DNA from: Euryarchaeota archaeon TMED99 | GTDB taxonomy: Archaea; Thermoplasmatota; Poseidoniia; Poseidoniales; Poseidoniaceae | Assembly (NCBI GenBank): GCA_002170315.2 | Contig: NHFA02000031.1 | Coordinates: 47,650 to 85,411 of the forward strand | Reading direction: 5' to 3' | Length of the DNA: 37,762 nucleotides | Shown here: one piece after another, positions 8,610 to 17,082 of the stretch | Position numbering within the stretch: position 1 is the stretch's first letter | How the letters are laid out: each line of letters starts with the position of its first letter | Program-made: the position numbers and the translations under genes | Notes under the pieces: model-generated | Told to the model about the DNA's origin: nothing | Databases searched by the model: none | Seen by the model: only the letters and a program-made list of their open reading frames with translations

Positions 8610-11135
8610 TTATCGACCCATGACTGCAGCATGGACTTGTGCTTGGACTTCTTTCATTCGAGATTTTGCACCCAATTCCCTAAACACAGACAATGCCCTC
8701 TGAAGGTATTCCATTCGTCGTGGTTTATCGGGTGCAACACCACCCAAACGTGAAAGTAATTCCCCGATTTGCATACGCAGGTCATTTGCTTCAGCGATTA
8801 CCAGTGCTTCACGATAATGCTCCATGGCATCTTCGGCACGACCTGAATCCTGTAAGACTTCTCCAAGTAGAATCGTGATTTCAACCAACGAGAGAAGGTC
8901 TCCTGCTTCACTCATGGTTTCCAATGCGGTTGAATAGTGGTGGGATGCAACATCTGCATCTCCTACTTTGGCATAATATCGACCGAGAACAGCTTGCGCA
9001 CGAGCGTGTAACAAAACATCATCACCGCCATCTGTATTCTCAAATGCTTGGAGTGCATGGTCACGTGCCCGGTCAATCTCATTGAGTTCAATAAAGGCGC
9101 GAGCAAGAGTGAGTTGTGTACCAACAAGTTCGGGGTCAGTCGAGCCCTTCAAAATCGCTTCAACCTCACCGTAGGCTTCCAAAGCCTTCGACAAGTCATT
9201 CTTACGACGCAGCAGGTAACCCATGTTGTTGTACGAGCGTGCGGCCCCTTTCTCGTCGCCGAACTGAATAAACTTCTCAAGGGCATCATGGTGCATGGAG
9301 AGGGCTTTGTCTGCATCACCTTGCTTAAGGGCAATGTCTGCCAATGCTGAAAGAACTTCTGCATCAATTCGAGTAGCTTTCGATGAAGCGGTCAAGGATT
9401 TGGTCGAAAGAAAGATCTCTTCGGCTTCTAAAAAGCGTCCGAGGAGTACAAGTATTTCCCCTCGAAGTTGTAAGATCCGAATCTGAATCTGAGTGTCCAG
9501 AGAATCAAGAACAAGGCCTTCGATTAAACTGAGTAATTCCATGTGCCCTTGGGCAACAAGGTCACGGCCCTCATCTGCAATGAGTAAAGCAGCCTCTGCA
9601 GCTTTGTCACTACGAATGAGATGGAAGATTCGTTCAATAATAATGCTCGCGGTGAAATTTTGCTTTTCATACCATAAACAACATTTTGAATGAAATTCTT
9701 TCTTTGTCTTCTCATCAAGACTGCGAAGTAAGAACTCACGAATTAAATCGTGAACATCGTAAAAATCAACATCTCCTTGCCGAGCCAAACCTTGTTCAAC
9801 CAATGAGTCTAACTCATCGGTATCCAAACCCTGCTCTGCTAACGCACTTAATGCCACAGGTTCTCGATAAATCGCGAGTGCAGAAAGAACTCGCTTTTGT
9901 TCTCCACTTAACTTTGAAAAGATTTCAACAGTAACATAATTTTCCAATGTTTCGTGATAAGCGCCAGCAGAAGCACCACGATTAATCAGTTCCAAAACCA
10001 GAGGGTGACCTCTGGAAAGTCCGTGAATATGGAGCCATTGTTCATCGCCAAGATTTTCAAAACTACTCAAGAGTTGCCTTCCAGCATCCGAATCTAAGCC
10101 ATCGAGTGGTAGAACGAGACTTGCGATTCGTCCTTCTGCGTCTTTTGCAGGCACAACTGGCTTGAACGAACGTGAAAAAATGACAAGACCAATTTCTTCT
10201 TCACTTCCAAGCAGGGCTAAGGACATCGCTTGGAATGTTTGGTGCAGTGTCGTGTCAGCAACTTTATGGAAATCATCAATCACAATCAGTGTTGGCGTTC
10301 CCTCCAAGGAGTCAACGAGTAATCTGGCAGCATCCGCAGGCTGCGGTACCGGTGTTGCTGCCAAATAGTCGGAAAATGTCGAATCACCAATATTTGCTAA
10401 CCAATCAGCAACTGCTTCGAAGAAAGAACGAGAACTCTCCCAATCTTGACAACGATGGTAAAGCAAGTTACGGCGGTGCATGAATCGCTCAATCAATTTT
10501 GAAGCGATTGTCGTTTTTCCAATTCCCGCAATCCCTGGAACCAACAATGTTGTAGCACGAGCATCAACAAGGCTTACCATATTGTCCAACTCTTTTTCGC
10601 GACCATAGAAATGTCGAAGGCGGGGTAAATCTCCAAGTGAAGTGACAAGTTGCTTTTCAACATGCTTTGAGAGGTCTCTTTCCACGAGATCCGCCGACAA
10701 AGTGCGAGTATCCAATACGCAATTGTCATCCATATAGCGGATTATATCGACGGGGCGCATAGAAAATTCAAGGTGGTCATTGATTTCTCCTAAAGTTGAG
10801 TTGATGATGTTTCCATCAGCCATAATGCTGCGTAATTGAAATTCTCGCAAACGAGCCCATGTCTCTTCTGAAACGTTAATCCCTGGGTCGGTAAGGAAAT
10901 ACGCCTTACGCTTTCGAGAAACACCTGCAACGTGAGCTTGTCGTTCAATGAGAAGTCCTTGGTCTTTGAGCCCAGCAATAGCACGAGGAACATTGGAACG
11001 TGCGATAGCAACCGCATTTGCAATTCCCATTTGTGAAAGTGCAAATGGAACTTCAACACTGCTTTTGAAATCTGAGTAATCAAGCAAATGCAAGAGAATT
11101 CGTTCCTGCACTCCGGGTTTGGGTTGTACAGCCAT
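8610..11135 (-). CDS. STAND-type ATPase with winged helix and TPR repeats, probable signalling regulator
   Basis: The 841-residue cytosolic protein has three parts. Residues ~5-85 form a winged-helix-like segment (GVQERILLHLLDY, VARSNVPRAIAGLKDQGLL-like pattern ending in a basic wing). Residues ~175-480 form a STAND/NB-ARC-like NTPase: FYGREKELDNM, Walker A PGIAGIGKTT at about 200-209, Walker B TLIVIDDFHK at about 282-291, and a FSRS sensor. From about 555 to 800 TPR helices repeat (LADIALKQGDADKAL, YNNMGYLLRRKNDLSKAL, LGRYYAKVGDADVA, LGEVLQDSGRAEDAM). This is the MalT/AfsR design, in which ligand binding at the repeats switches the ATPase and DNA binding. The start is ATG 11135, supported by GGAGAG six bases upstream. 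A GTG at 11198 would add 21 residues and overlap the upstream gene by GTGA. Its target is unknown; neighbouring surface-protein genes are candidates. Confidence 0.88.
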   Translation of the reverse strand: MAVQPKPGVQERILLHLLDYSDFKSSVEVPFALSQMGIANAVAIARSNVPRAIAGLKDQGLLIERQAHVAGVSRKRKAYFLTDPGINVSEETWARLREFQLRSIMADGNIINSTLGEINDHLEFSMRPVDIIRYMDDNCVLDTRTLSADLVERDLSKHVEKQLVTSLGDLPRLRHFYGREKELDNMVSLVDARATTLLVPGIAGIGKTTIASKLIERFMHRRNLLYHRCQDWESSRSFFEAVADWLANIGDSTFSDYLAATPVPQPADAARLLVDSLEGTPTLIVIDDFHKVADTTLHQTFQAMSLALLGSEEEIGLVIFSRSFKPVVPAKDAEGRIASLVLPLDGLDSDAGRQLLSSFENLGDEQWLHIHGLSRGHPLVLELINRGASAGAYHETLENYVTVEIFSKLSGEQKRVLSALAIYREPVALSALAEQGLDTDELDSLVEQGLARQGDVDFYDVHDLIREFLLRSLDEKTKKEFHSKCCLWYEKQNFTASIIIERIFHLIRSDKAAEAALLIADEGRDLVAQGHMELLSLIEGLVLDSLDTQIQIRILQLRGEILVLLGRFLEAEEIFLSTKSLTASSKATRIDAEVLSALADIALKQGDADKALSMHHDALEKFIQFGDEKGAARSYNNMGYLLRRKNDLSKALEAYGEVEAILKGSTDPELVGTQLTLARAFIELNEIDRARDHALQAFENTDGGDDVLLHARAQAVLGRYYAKVGDADVASHHYSTALETMSEAGDLLSLVEITILLGEVLQDSGRAEDAMEHYREALVIAEANDLRMQIGELLSRLGGVAPDKPRRMEYLQRALSVFRELGAKSRMKEVQAQVHAAVMGR

Positions 11136-11141
11136 AATCTT

Positions 11142-11147
11142 CTCTCC
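11142..11147 (-). promoter_or_regulatory. Shine-Dalgarno-like GGAGAG deciding the STAND gene start
   Basis: Read on the minus strand, GGAGAG is followed by six bases and the ATG at 11135. It favours that ATG over the GTG at 11198, which has no such site in front of it. Confidence 0.55.
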
Positions 11148-11194
11148 GGTTTTCCTCCGCTTCAATACTTCCCCTTTCGTGAGCAATGAGAACT

Positions 11195-14100
11195 TCACTG
11201 TTCAGGGACATAATTTGGGTCTGGAACCCAGTTATTGGACTCTGCATCCCACAACCAACCGGGATGCTGAGAGGCTTGAGGAGCATCGGTAACAACTTGT
11301 TGAACAGCAACAGGAGTTGTAGCGACTTGATTCGACGGAATCGAAACTGGTTCTTGACGTGCCTTAGCCCAAGCATAGGGGTCTTCCGAAGCCTTTTCTT
11401 CAGCGGATGTCAAATCTGCCTCTTCATCAAAGTCTTCATATTCAACTTGAAGGAAGAACATTCCTGCTCCTAAGAGTACAAGCACACCTATTGCAATGAG
11501 GGCAATCATTCCGATATTAAGTTGCGATGATTCTTCATCGCCAAGACTGACCTTGAACAAAGCATCTGAATTCTCACCGGGCTGAGTAAAGACTTGATCG
11601 TCCATTTCAAAGATAACATTTCGAGTGCCTTCGATACCTGAAAGTTGGCTGCTTGAAATCTCCATTTCCCATGTTGCGTCGGCATTCACACGTGTTTGAT
11701 TAATTCGAACTCCGCTGAGAGAATCAAAACGAGCTTCTACAAGGCTGTTCGGCAACCCTTGGCCAGTGAATACAGCCGGATTGCCTGGTCCCAACGAACC
11801 TGTGTCTTCACGGACAACCGTGAAAGAAACTTCAACAACGACTACGTTTACTTTGTATGAATATGCCACTGAACCGTAAGAGTCTCGTGCTTCAAACATT
11901 AGACCTACGAGAGACCATTCGGCAATGTCATTGGATAGACCAGTGACATAGGCAGGATCATACTTGACAACACCATTTGAACTGAAAGTAAGATAATTAC
12001 CATAATCATCATCATCGAGGTTTGTCAAATCGTCATAGACATCGAAAACAAGACCGTTGGTCACACTGGCAGTAGGCCCGTCTGGGTCTGAAAAGTGGTC
12101 GGTCAAATCAATGCTTATTCCGCCGTTACAACGGTCTTGCTTGGTTGGGTTTGAATCACAGAATAGAGTAATAGTTCCAACCCATCCAGTGGAATTGAAT
12201 TCCGGGATGAGGTTATCAGCATCACTTGGATTATCAATGGTAATTCGAATACGCTCTTCTAACGAGTAATTCTTACCATCCCATGCCTTAATCACCAACT
12301 CGTATTGCTGGTCGTGAATGAGGTCAGAGGTATCCCAAGTCGTATACCATGCGCCGTTCTGAGCAAAATTGGTAACGGGGTCTGGACCGTTGTTGATTGG
12401 AACACCGCTCGTCAAATCTACAATACTAATCTCCACACGTGTCACAAGACCGTCATTGTCTAAGGCAACACCTTGGATGAGTTGAGTCTCGCTTGCACGT
12501 AGAATATCAGTATTGAGTGGCTCGCTTAGTTGGACAAACGGAATAGCGTTATCTGTATCGATACTCAGTGTTCGAGTCTCAAAAGAACATTCCGTCCAGC
12601 CAGTCTTTGAATTACAGAAATCACTGTCTGAAGCCCAGATACGGAAGTCATATTCTCCTGTTTGCAATTCTTGGAATTGCCAATCATATGCCCATGCAGT
12701 TGAACCAGGGATGTCAAAGTTTGCAGTGTATCCGTTCGGGCCATTGATGTCAAACCAAATCGAATTGATATCGCTGCCCCATGTGCCTGAGTAAGGGTCG
12801 CTGGCAGTTCCAGTGAAGGTTACTTTACCGTTGTCATGGGAAGTTCCATCATTCGGAGTATCCACTAAAATTGAGGGTGCTACGAGATTGAGTTTGTACT
12901 TTCGAACTTCGACTGGAGAGTAGTCCAGGCCATCGTATGAGCGAACACGGAATGTGACATCCCCTTCACCCTCTGGATGAGCAGACATTTCCCAATCAAA
13001 ACTCCATGATTTGAAAGGATGGTTCGATTTTGTGATCATTCCAGCTGCGCCAGATGTGTCGATTGCTGAATACCAATCTGTCGAACCAGGTGGTTGAATT
13101 TCCACACGCTTGATGAGTCCAAACTGATTTTGGTAGGCGACATAATCAAGAGGATATGGGCCGCTAATTCCGTCCCATGAGGAGCCAGTAAGTTCAACGG
13201 TTGTCGCAAATGAGAACCCGTCATTTTGAGTCACGGTTACACTTGGTTTGAGATTGTCGAGATTGATGACATCGTCGATAGAACCGCTGAGTACGAAGTC
13301 GAAATCTTTCTGACCTTTGCCAAACATGAATGCTTCGACAGAGTAGAAAGGCAACTCACGCCCGTTGATGCAGTCGCTGTCTTCAGAATCGACCTTGGTA
13401 TCACCATCGTTATCATATCCATCAGAACATGAATCTTCATCGATGAAGACAGGATTGCCTTGAGAATCGGTTACACCAGGGATTTGAACATTGTTTTCAC
13501 CAACTAAATGGTTCCAATTTCGGTCGAGCAAGAAATCAGATGGGAGAGAGACTTCAGGTGTGAACCCAAATGCGTCTGTAGTCAAAGTGTAAAGTGGAAG
13601 TCCAGTTGCATCACGAATAATGACTGTTGCTCCAGCCACATTGCTGTTCTTTGCTTTGACTTGATAGCGAACCAATTCTCCTTCACGGACTTGACTGCCC
13701 CATGCCGAGTTCTGATTTTGAACATGAATCTTTGACGAGTCAAAATTCTGCAAGTTCGCATATGAGAATACAGTCGAGTTATCAATCACTTCAAGAGCCA
13801 ACGGCATGAATGCAGGTGGCATGACTGCGGTTGAAGGAACTTGTAAGCACTCGTCCAACACATAGGGGCATTCTGGACCGAGCCAACTTAGTTGAACAGG
13901 ATACAATTCGTTACCGCCTGCATCTGGAATGTATTCAGATTGAACGGTTACACGAGATTCTGTAATGTTGTAGATTTGGGAAGCATTCGAGTAAGAGTTA
14001 CCAGAGAAGTAAGCAATCGAACCGTATTTATTGCCATAATTATCGTCAAACAGACTGATGTTGGCAGCAAAGCCAGAGACTTCCATAGTGTTTCGTTGTG

Positions 14101-15574
14101 CATTGACGATACTGCCTTTGATACGCATACCATCTCCACCGTTATTGACCACAGTGTTATCATAAATTGTGGCAGATGACATGAACACGTGGATAGCAGG
14201 ACATGGGAAATCGCCATCATACATTTGTGAGTTACATGTTCCCGTGTTGTTGGAAATCAGGTTATTTGCCAGGTACAAACGAGCTGCGGTCGGTGTAGGA
14301 ACATTCCATCCCTGGTCGTTGAAGTGGTATTCTCCAATGAGGACAGCCTCCTTTGCTGTATCTTGAATGGTGTTGTTTTCAGCACTCACATCAGAGGTGC
14401 CGTAAATCCACAACCCATTCCAACCACCGATTGGTCCAATGATGTTATTATTAGCAATAACTGATGAAGACCGAATACCAAATCCTGAGCCTTCTGCTGC
14501 ACCTGAAATGGTGTTTCGGTTTGCCTCAACGATTGCGCCATCATAAGCAGTGATTCCTGAACCATCAGCAGTCGTGATATCGTTATCATTCAAAATCAGT
14601 GTGTGATTAATCGTTCCAGTGACTTTGTGAGAATTTGTGTCAATTCCGCTGCACTTGACGTTAATTGTTGAATTTGTAAGCGAGCCTGAACTCTGTTTCA
14701 AGAACAAACCATAGGCGTTTTCATCAAGGTCGAGGTTTGAAAGATCAACATACGACTCTTCGATGTAAATGAGGCTACGGCCACCACCTTGTTGACCGCA
14801 ATCTGCTTCGGTGTTACCGGTGAAATCGGAGTTCTGAATGCGCATGGTTCCAAGAATTCCAGCACCAGCACCATAGGCGCGAACTGCAGCAGCATCGTAT
14901 CCATTGCCATCGATACCGAGCGTGAATGTTGAATCATCAATGGTTGGTGATGCAAGGTCCAGAGCGATGATGTTGGAAGTGTTAATGTCTTGGAAACTGA
15001 GTCCAGTTGCTGTTGTCGAAGAACCGTCAAAAACCAATACACCGTATTGCTTACCGCTCACCTGGTTTGTATCGAAGGGAATACCATATGCATTTTCAAA
15101 GTGGGCGTATTTGATTGATGTGATCGCTTGGTCTATCGTGGAGCGAATAATCATTCCAGAACCACATGCTGTATCACCGTTGTAATTCGGATTGTTGCTG
15201 TTATTCGAATAACAGCGGCCTTGAAGGGTGTAATCAGAAGGAGTTGACCAAATGAAGCGTGCTTGATTACTTGCTGAACCTGAACTTGAACCACATGAAG
15301 TGTCACCGATACAAATAGCACCCTCGACATCAATGTAGTATCCATAAGGGATGTTTACAGTCGTGCCCGCATTGACAATGAGTTTCGCTCCTTCTGCAAC
15401 GGTAACGTCTCCGTTAAGATTCATGGTTCCTGACCAGGTTTCAGTTCCGGAAATAATTCCAGACTTCGTTTCGTTCACAGCAGATGCGGCTGGTAGAGTT
15501 ACCAGCCCGGTTAATACTGAGAGCAATAAAAGTGCGACTAACGATATGCTTTTGTGCGATGTTGTGTTCTTCAA
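11195..15574 (-). CDS. secreted beta-helix and Ig-like surface protein with C-terminal membrane anchor
   Basis: The 1459-residue product opens with a clear signal peptide (KNTTSHKSISLVALLLLSVL ... LPAASA). Residues ~30-560 look like a right-handed parallel beta-helix, with repeated turns such as NNTIQDTAKEAVLIG, NLISNNTG and NTVVNNGGDGMRIKG. Near residue 725 is a cysteine-flanked calcium loop (CSDGYDNDGDTKVDSEDSDC), followed by several Ig/cadherin-like modules (LVAPSILVDTPNDG, VEISIVDLTSG). A membrane helix (IGMIALIAIGVLVLLGAGMF) sits near residue 1370, then an acidic cytosolic tail ending PGWLWDAESNNWVPDPNY. The start is TTG 15574: a Shine-Dalgarno GAGGTG lies six bases upstream and a TATA box 37-44 bases upstream. 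A GTG at 15604 would place the Shine-Dalgarno site inside the gene. The role is probably cell-surface binding or structure. It ends 60 bases before the STAND start, so the two are likely cotranscribed. Confidence 0.88.
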   Translation of the reverse strand: MKNTTSHKSISLVALLLLSVLTGLVTLPAASAVNETKSGIISGTETWSGTMNLNGDVTVAEGAKLIVNAGTTVNIPYGYYIDVEGAICIGDTSCGSSSGSASNQARFIWSTPSDYTLQGRCYSNNSNNPNYNGDTACGSGMIIRSTIDQAITSIKYAHFENAYGIPFDTNQVSGKQYGVLVFDGSSTTATGLSFQDINTSNIIALDLASPTIDDSTFTLGIDGNGYDAAAVRAYGAGAGILGTMRIQNSDFTGNTEADCGQQGGGRSLIYIEESYVDLSNLDLDENAYGLFLKQSSGSLTNSTINVKCSGIDTNSHKVTGTINHTLILNDNDITTADGSGITAYDGAIVEANRNTISGAAEGSGFGIRSSSVIANNNIIGPIGGWNGLWIYGTSDVSAENNTIQDTAKEAVLIGEYHFNDQGWNVPTPTAARLYLANNLISNNTGTCNSQMYDGDFPCPAIHVFMSSATIYDNTVVNNGGDGMRIKGSIVNAQRNTMEVSGFAANISLFDDNYGNKYGSIAYFSGNSYSNASQIYNITESRVTVQSEYIPDAGGNELYPVQLSWLGPECPYVLDECLQVPSTAVMPPAFMPLALEVIDNSTVFSYANLQNFDSSKIHVQNQNSAWGSQVREGELVRYQVKAKNSNVAGATVIIRDATGLPLYTLTTDAFGFTPEVSLPSDFLLDRNWNHLVGENNVQIPGVTDSQGNPVFIDEDSCSDGYDNDGDTKVDSEDSDCINGRELPFYSVEAFMFGKGQKDFDFVLSGSIDDVINLDNLKPSVTVTQNDGFSFATTVELTGSSWDGISGPYPLDYVAYQNQFGLIKRVEIQPPGSTDWYSAIDTSGAAGMITKSNHPFKSWSFDWEMSAHPEGEGDVTFRVRSYDGLDYSPVEVRKYKLNLVAPSILVDTPNDGTSHDNGKVTFTGTASDPYSGTWGSDINSIWFDINGPNGYTANFDIPGSTAWAYDWQFQELQTGEYDFRIWASDSDFCNSKTGWTECSFETRTLSIDTDNAIPFVQLSEPLNTDILRASETQLIQGVALDNDGLVTRVEISIVDLTSGVPINNGPDPVTNFAQNGAWYTTWDTSDLIHDQQYELVIKAWDGKNYSLEERIRITIDNPSDADNLIPEFNSTGWVGTITLFCDSNPTKQDRCNGGISIDLTDHFSDPDGPTASVTNGLVFDVYDDLTNLDDDDYGNYLTFSSNGVVKYDPAYVTGLSNDIAEWSLVGLMFEARDSYGSVAYSYKVNVVVVEVSFTVVREDTGSLGPGNPAVFTGQGLPNSLVEARFDSLSGVRINQTRVNADATWEMEISSSQLSGIEGTRNVIFEMDDQVFTQPGENSDALFKVSLGDEESSQLNIGMIALIAIGVLVLLGAGMFFLQVEYEDFDEEADLTSAEEKASEDPYAWAKARQEPVSIPSNQVATTPVAVQQVVTDAPQASQHPGWLWDAESNNWVPDPNYVPEQ

Positions 15575-15580
15575 AATAGA

Positions 15581-15590
15581 CACCTCTCCC
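15581..15590 (-). promoter_or_regulatory. Shine-Dalgarno site GGGAGAGGTG before a TTG start
   Basis: Read on the minus strand, GAGGTG (15586-15581) precedes the TTG at 15574 by six bases. It supports a TTG start, giving a compact signal peptide. Confidence 0.7.
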
Positions 15591-15610
15591 TTCTCCCATC
15601 TCACCCTCGA

Positions 15611-15618
15611 ATATAATA
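15611..15618 (-). promoter_or_regulatory. TATA box TATTATAT
   Basis: TATTATAT on the minus strand, centred at about 15614, predicts transcription start near 15588 and a leader of about 14 bases that contains the Shine-Dalgarno site. The match of box, leader and site is consistent. Confidence 0.6.
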
Positions 15619-15639
15619 CTGCGCCTCAATTGCCCGTTT

Positions 15640-15710
15640 AAGAATATCAAAAAGGGAAAAGAATATCACAAATATCGGCCTATTTGTATCATATTACTAC
15701 AAGAGTATCA
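15640..15710. promoter_or_regulatory. cluster of TATCA elements upstream of the beta-helix gene promoter
   Basis: AAGAATATCA occurs exactly at 15640-15649 and 15659-15668. TTGTATCA ends at 15691 and AAGAGTATCA occupies 15701-15710. The distances between the TATCA ends are 19, 23 and 19 bases, close to two helical turns. All lie upstream of the TATA box, where activator sites occur in archaea. The region 15605-15785 holds no gene. Confidence 0.4.
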
Positions 15711-15785
15711 GTTATTCGGCCTTCATTAAAACCCAAACGAGGGCGAAGTGCAACCTTTACAGTGCCTTTTTGGCAAATGGATGGC

Positions 15786-17006
15786 TCAACAAGTCCACGG
15801 TTGTAAGGCCAAGTCTTGATACCAATCAAAGGCTTGAAGTTGTCCGTAGCCCCACCGGTTATCATGCTCGACAGAGGGTTGATATTTGAGTGAAGTCTCT
15901 TTCAGTGATGTCTTGACATGATCAATACAGTCACCGTTTGAATCGGCTGTTGGCTTAAACTGCGGGTAGGCTTCGAGAATTAAGGAGAGAGCACCAGTGA
16001 CAAATACAGTAGAATCAGAAGTACCACTGCTGGAATACCACAGGTCTCCCGCACCTGTGCTGATTATGTTTTCACCAGGGGCAATAACTTCTGGTTTGAG
16101 ATGAGGACTTTGTCGAGAAGTTCCATCAGAAAGCGTTTGAGAGCCTGAGGAGGAGTTCGCCCATACAGTCTGTTCCTGAGTCGAGGCTCCGACGGTAATG
16201 ACGCGAGGCACATTACCTGGAACTGAGACTAAACCATCATCACCAATTCCACCATCATTACCTGCAGCAGCAACGACAAAAATCCCTGAATCAACCGCAC
16301 GTCGAACTGCAGAAACACTCGAACCCTCAGTCTGCATCTGAACTTGTTGCTCACCACCCAGAGAAAGAGAGATGATATCAGCATTGAACTCGTCTTGACA
16401 CCACAAGATTGCACTGGCCACTGTATCCTCAGAACCACTGTTCATATTTTCGTCATCAGCTCCAAGGGCGGCTACAACAGCAAGGGTAATGTTTGGCGCA
16501 ATACCCATTTGATGTTCACCTGAAACAAGGATACCTGCCATCAAAGTTCCATGAGCAACATAGCCATAGTCGAGTGGTGAATTTGAATTGCCAATCATGT
16601 CCTTGAATGTGACTTCAAGACCAGTAAAAGCGGGATGACTCAAATCAATCCCAGTGTCAACCATGCAAACCTTGACTCCCTCGCCACTTAACCCGGTTTC
16701 CGAAAACTCATCAAATTGTGATTGTTCCATGGCCCATTCAGACTTCGGTGGCGAGAGTTCAATAAACAAAAGTCCGGAATTCCAGACGACAAGTAGAACG
16801 ATTACAAGAATGGCAAAGAAGATACCATTCGTTGCGAGGAATCTCTTACGACGCATGCGTGGAACGGGTGTTGGCTGATACGGCGCCCAACCAGTCACTT
16901 CAGCTCTCCAACCGTCCTGGAATCCCACTGCTGAAGGGTCAATTGCAGAGAGGATTCGAGAATCTTCTGGCTCAGGAAGTAATTCAAAGTTATCTAAATC
17001 ACTCAC
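15786..17006 (-). CDS. membrane-anchored subtilisin-like serine protease (S8 family)
   Basis: The 406-residue product has a cytosolic N-terminus of ~55 residues, a membrane helix at about 60-82 (GIFFAILVIVLLVVWNSGLL), then a subtilase domain facing outside. The catalytic triad is visible: Asp in VDTGID (~D117), His in AHGTLMAG (~H152) and Ser in GTSDSTVF (~S330), with the oxyanion Asn in AAAGNDGG (~N250). The serine motif lacks the usual GTSMAxPHVAG residues after GTS. There is no clear I9-type propeptide between the helix and the domain; only ~20 residues separate them. The start is GTG 17006, with AGAGGTGA four bases upstream; the ATG at 17036 would precede the Shine-Dalgarno site. It likely processes surface or secreted proteins near the membrane. 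It lies 76 bases downstream of the oligosaccharyltransferase gene. Confidence 0.92.
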   Translation of the reverse strand: MSDLDNFELLPEPEDSRILSAIDPSAVGFQDGWRAEVTGWAPYQPTPVPRMRRKRFLATNGIFFAILVIVLLVVWNSGLLFIELSPPKSEWAMEQSQFDEFSETGLSGEGVKVCMVDTGIDLSHPAFTGLEVTFKDMIGNSNSPLDYGYVAHGTLMAGILVSGEHQMGIAPNITLAVVAALGADDENMNSGSEDTVASAILWCQDEFNADIISLSLGGEQQVQMQTEGSSVSAVRRAVDSGIFVVAAAGNDGGIGDDGLVSVPGNVPRVITVGASTQEQTVWANSSSGSQTLSDGTSRQSPHLKPEVIAPGENIISTGAGDLWYSSSGTSDSTVFVTGALSLILEAYPQFKPTADSNGDCIDHVKTSLKETSLKYQPSVEHDNRWGYGQLQAFDWYQDLALQPWTC

Positions 17007-17010
17007 TTTT

Positions 17011-17017
17011 TCACCTC
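17011..17017 (-). promoter_or_regulatory. Shine-Dalgarno site GAGGTGA before a GTG start
   Basis: GAGGTGA on the minus strand is followed by AAAA and GTG (17006). It decides the start of the protease gene. Confidence 0.75.
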
Positions 17018-17033
17018 TACAGCACCACAGCAG

Positions 17034-17063
17034 CAAAGATACTTGCGCATCTTTGGCTATAAT
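17034..17063 (-). promoter_or_regulatory. promoter with TATA box and palindromic operator candidate
   Basis: ATTATA (17058-17063, minus strand) is a TATA box candidate predicting a start near 17034. Directly downstream, CAAAGAT (17034-17040) and ATCTTTG (17049-17055) form a perfect 7-bp inverted repeat with an eight-base spacer. It spans the predicted transcription start, the typical place for an archaeal repressor. The protease gene may thus have its own regulated promoter despite following the oligosaccharyltransferase gene. Confidence 0.45.
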
Positions 17064-17082
17064 GTGTTGTCTGTTTCTTGAA

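Noticed and set aside
15770-15785. Possible TGCC-TTTTT-GGCA hairpin terminator after the protease gene.
   Set aside because: The stem is only four pairs and no T-run follows on the transcribed strand.
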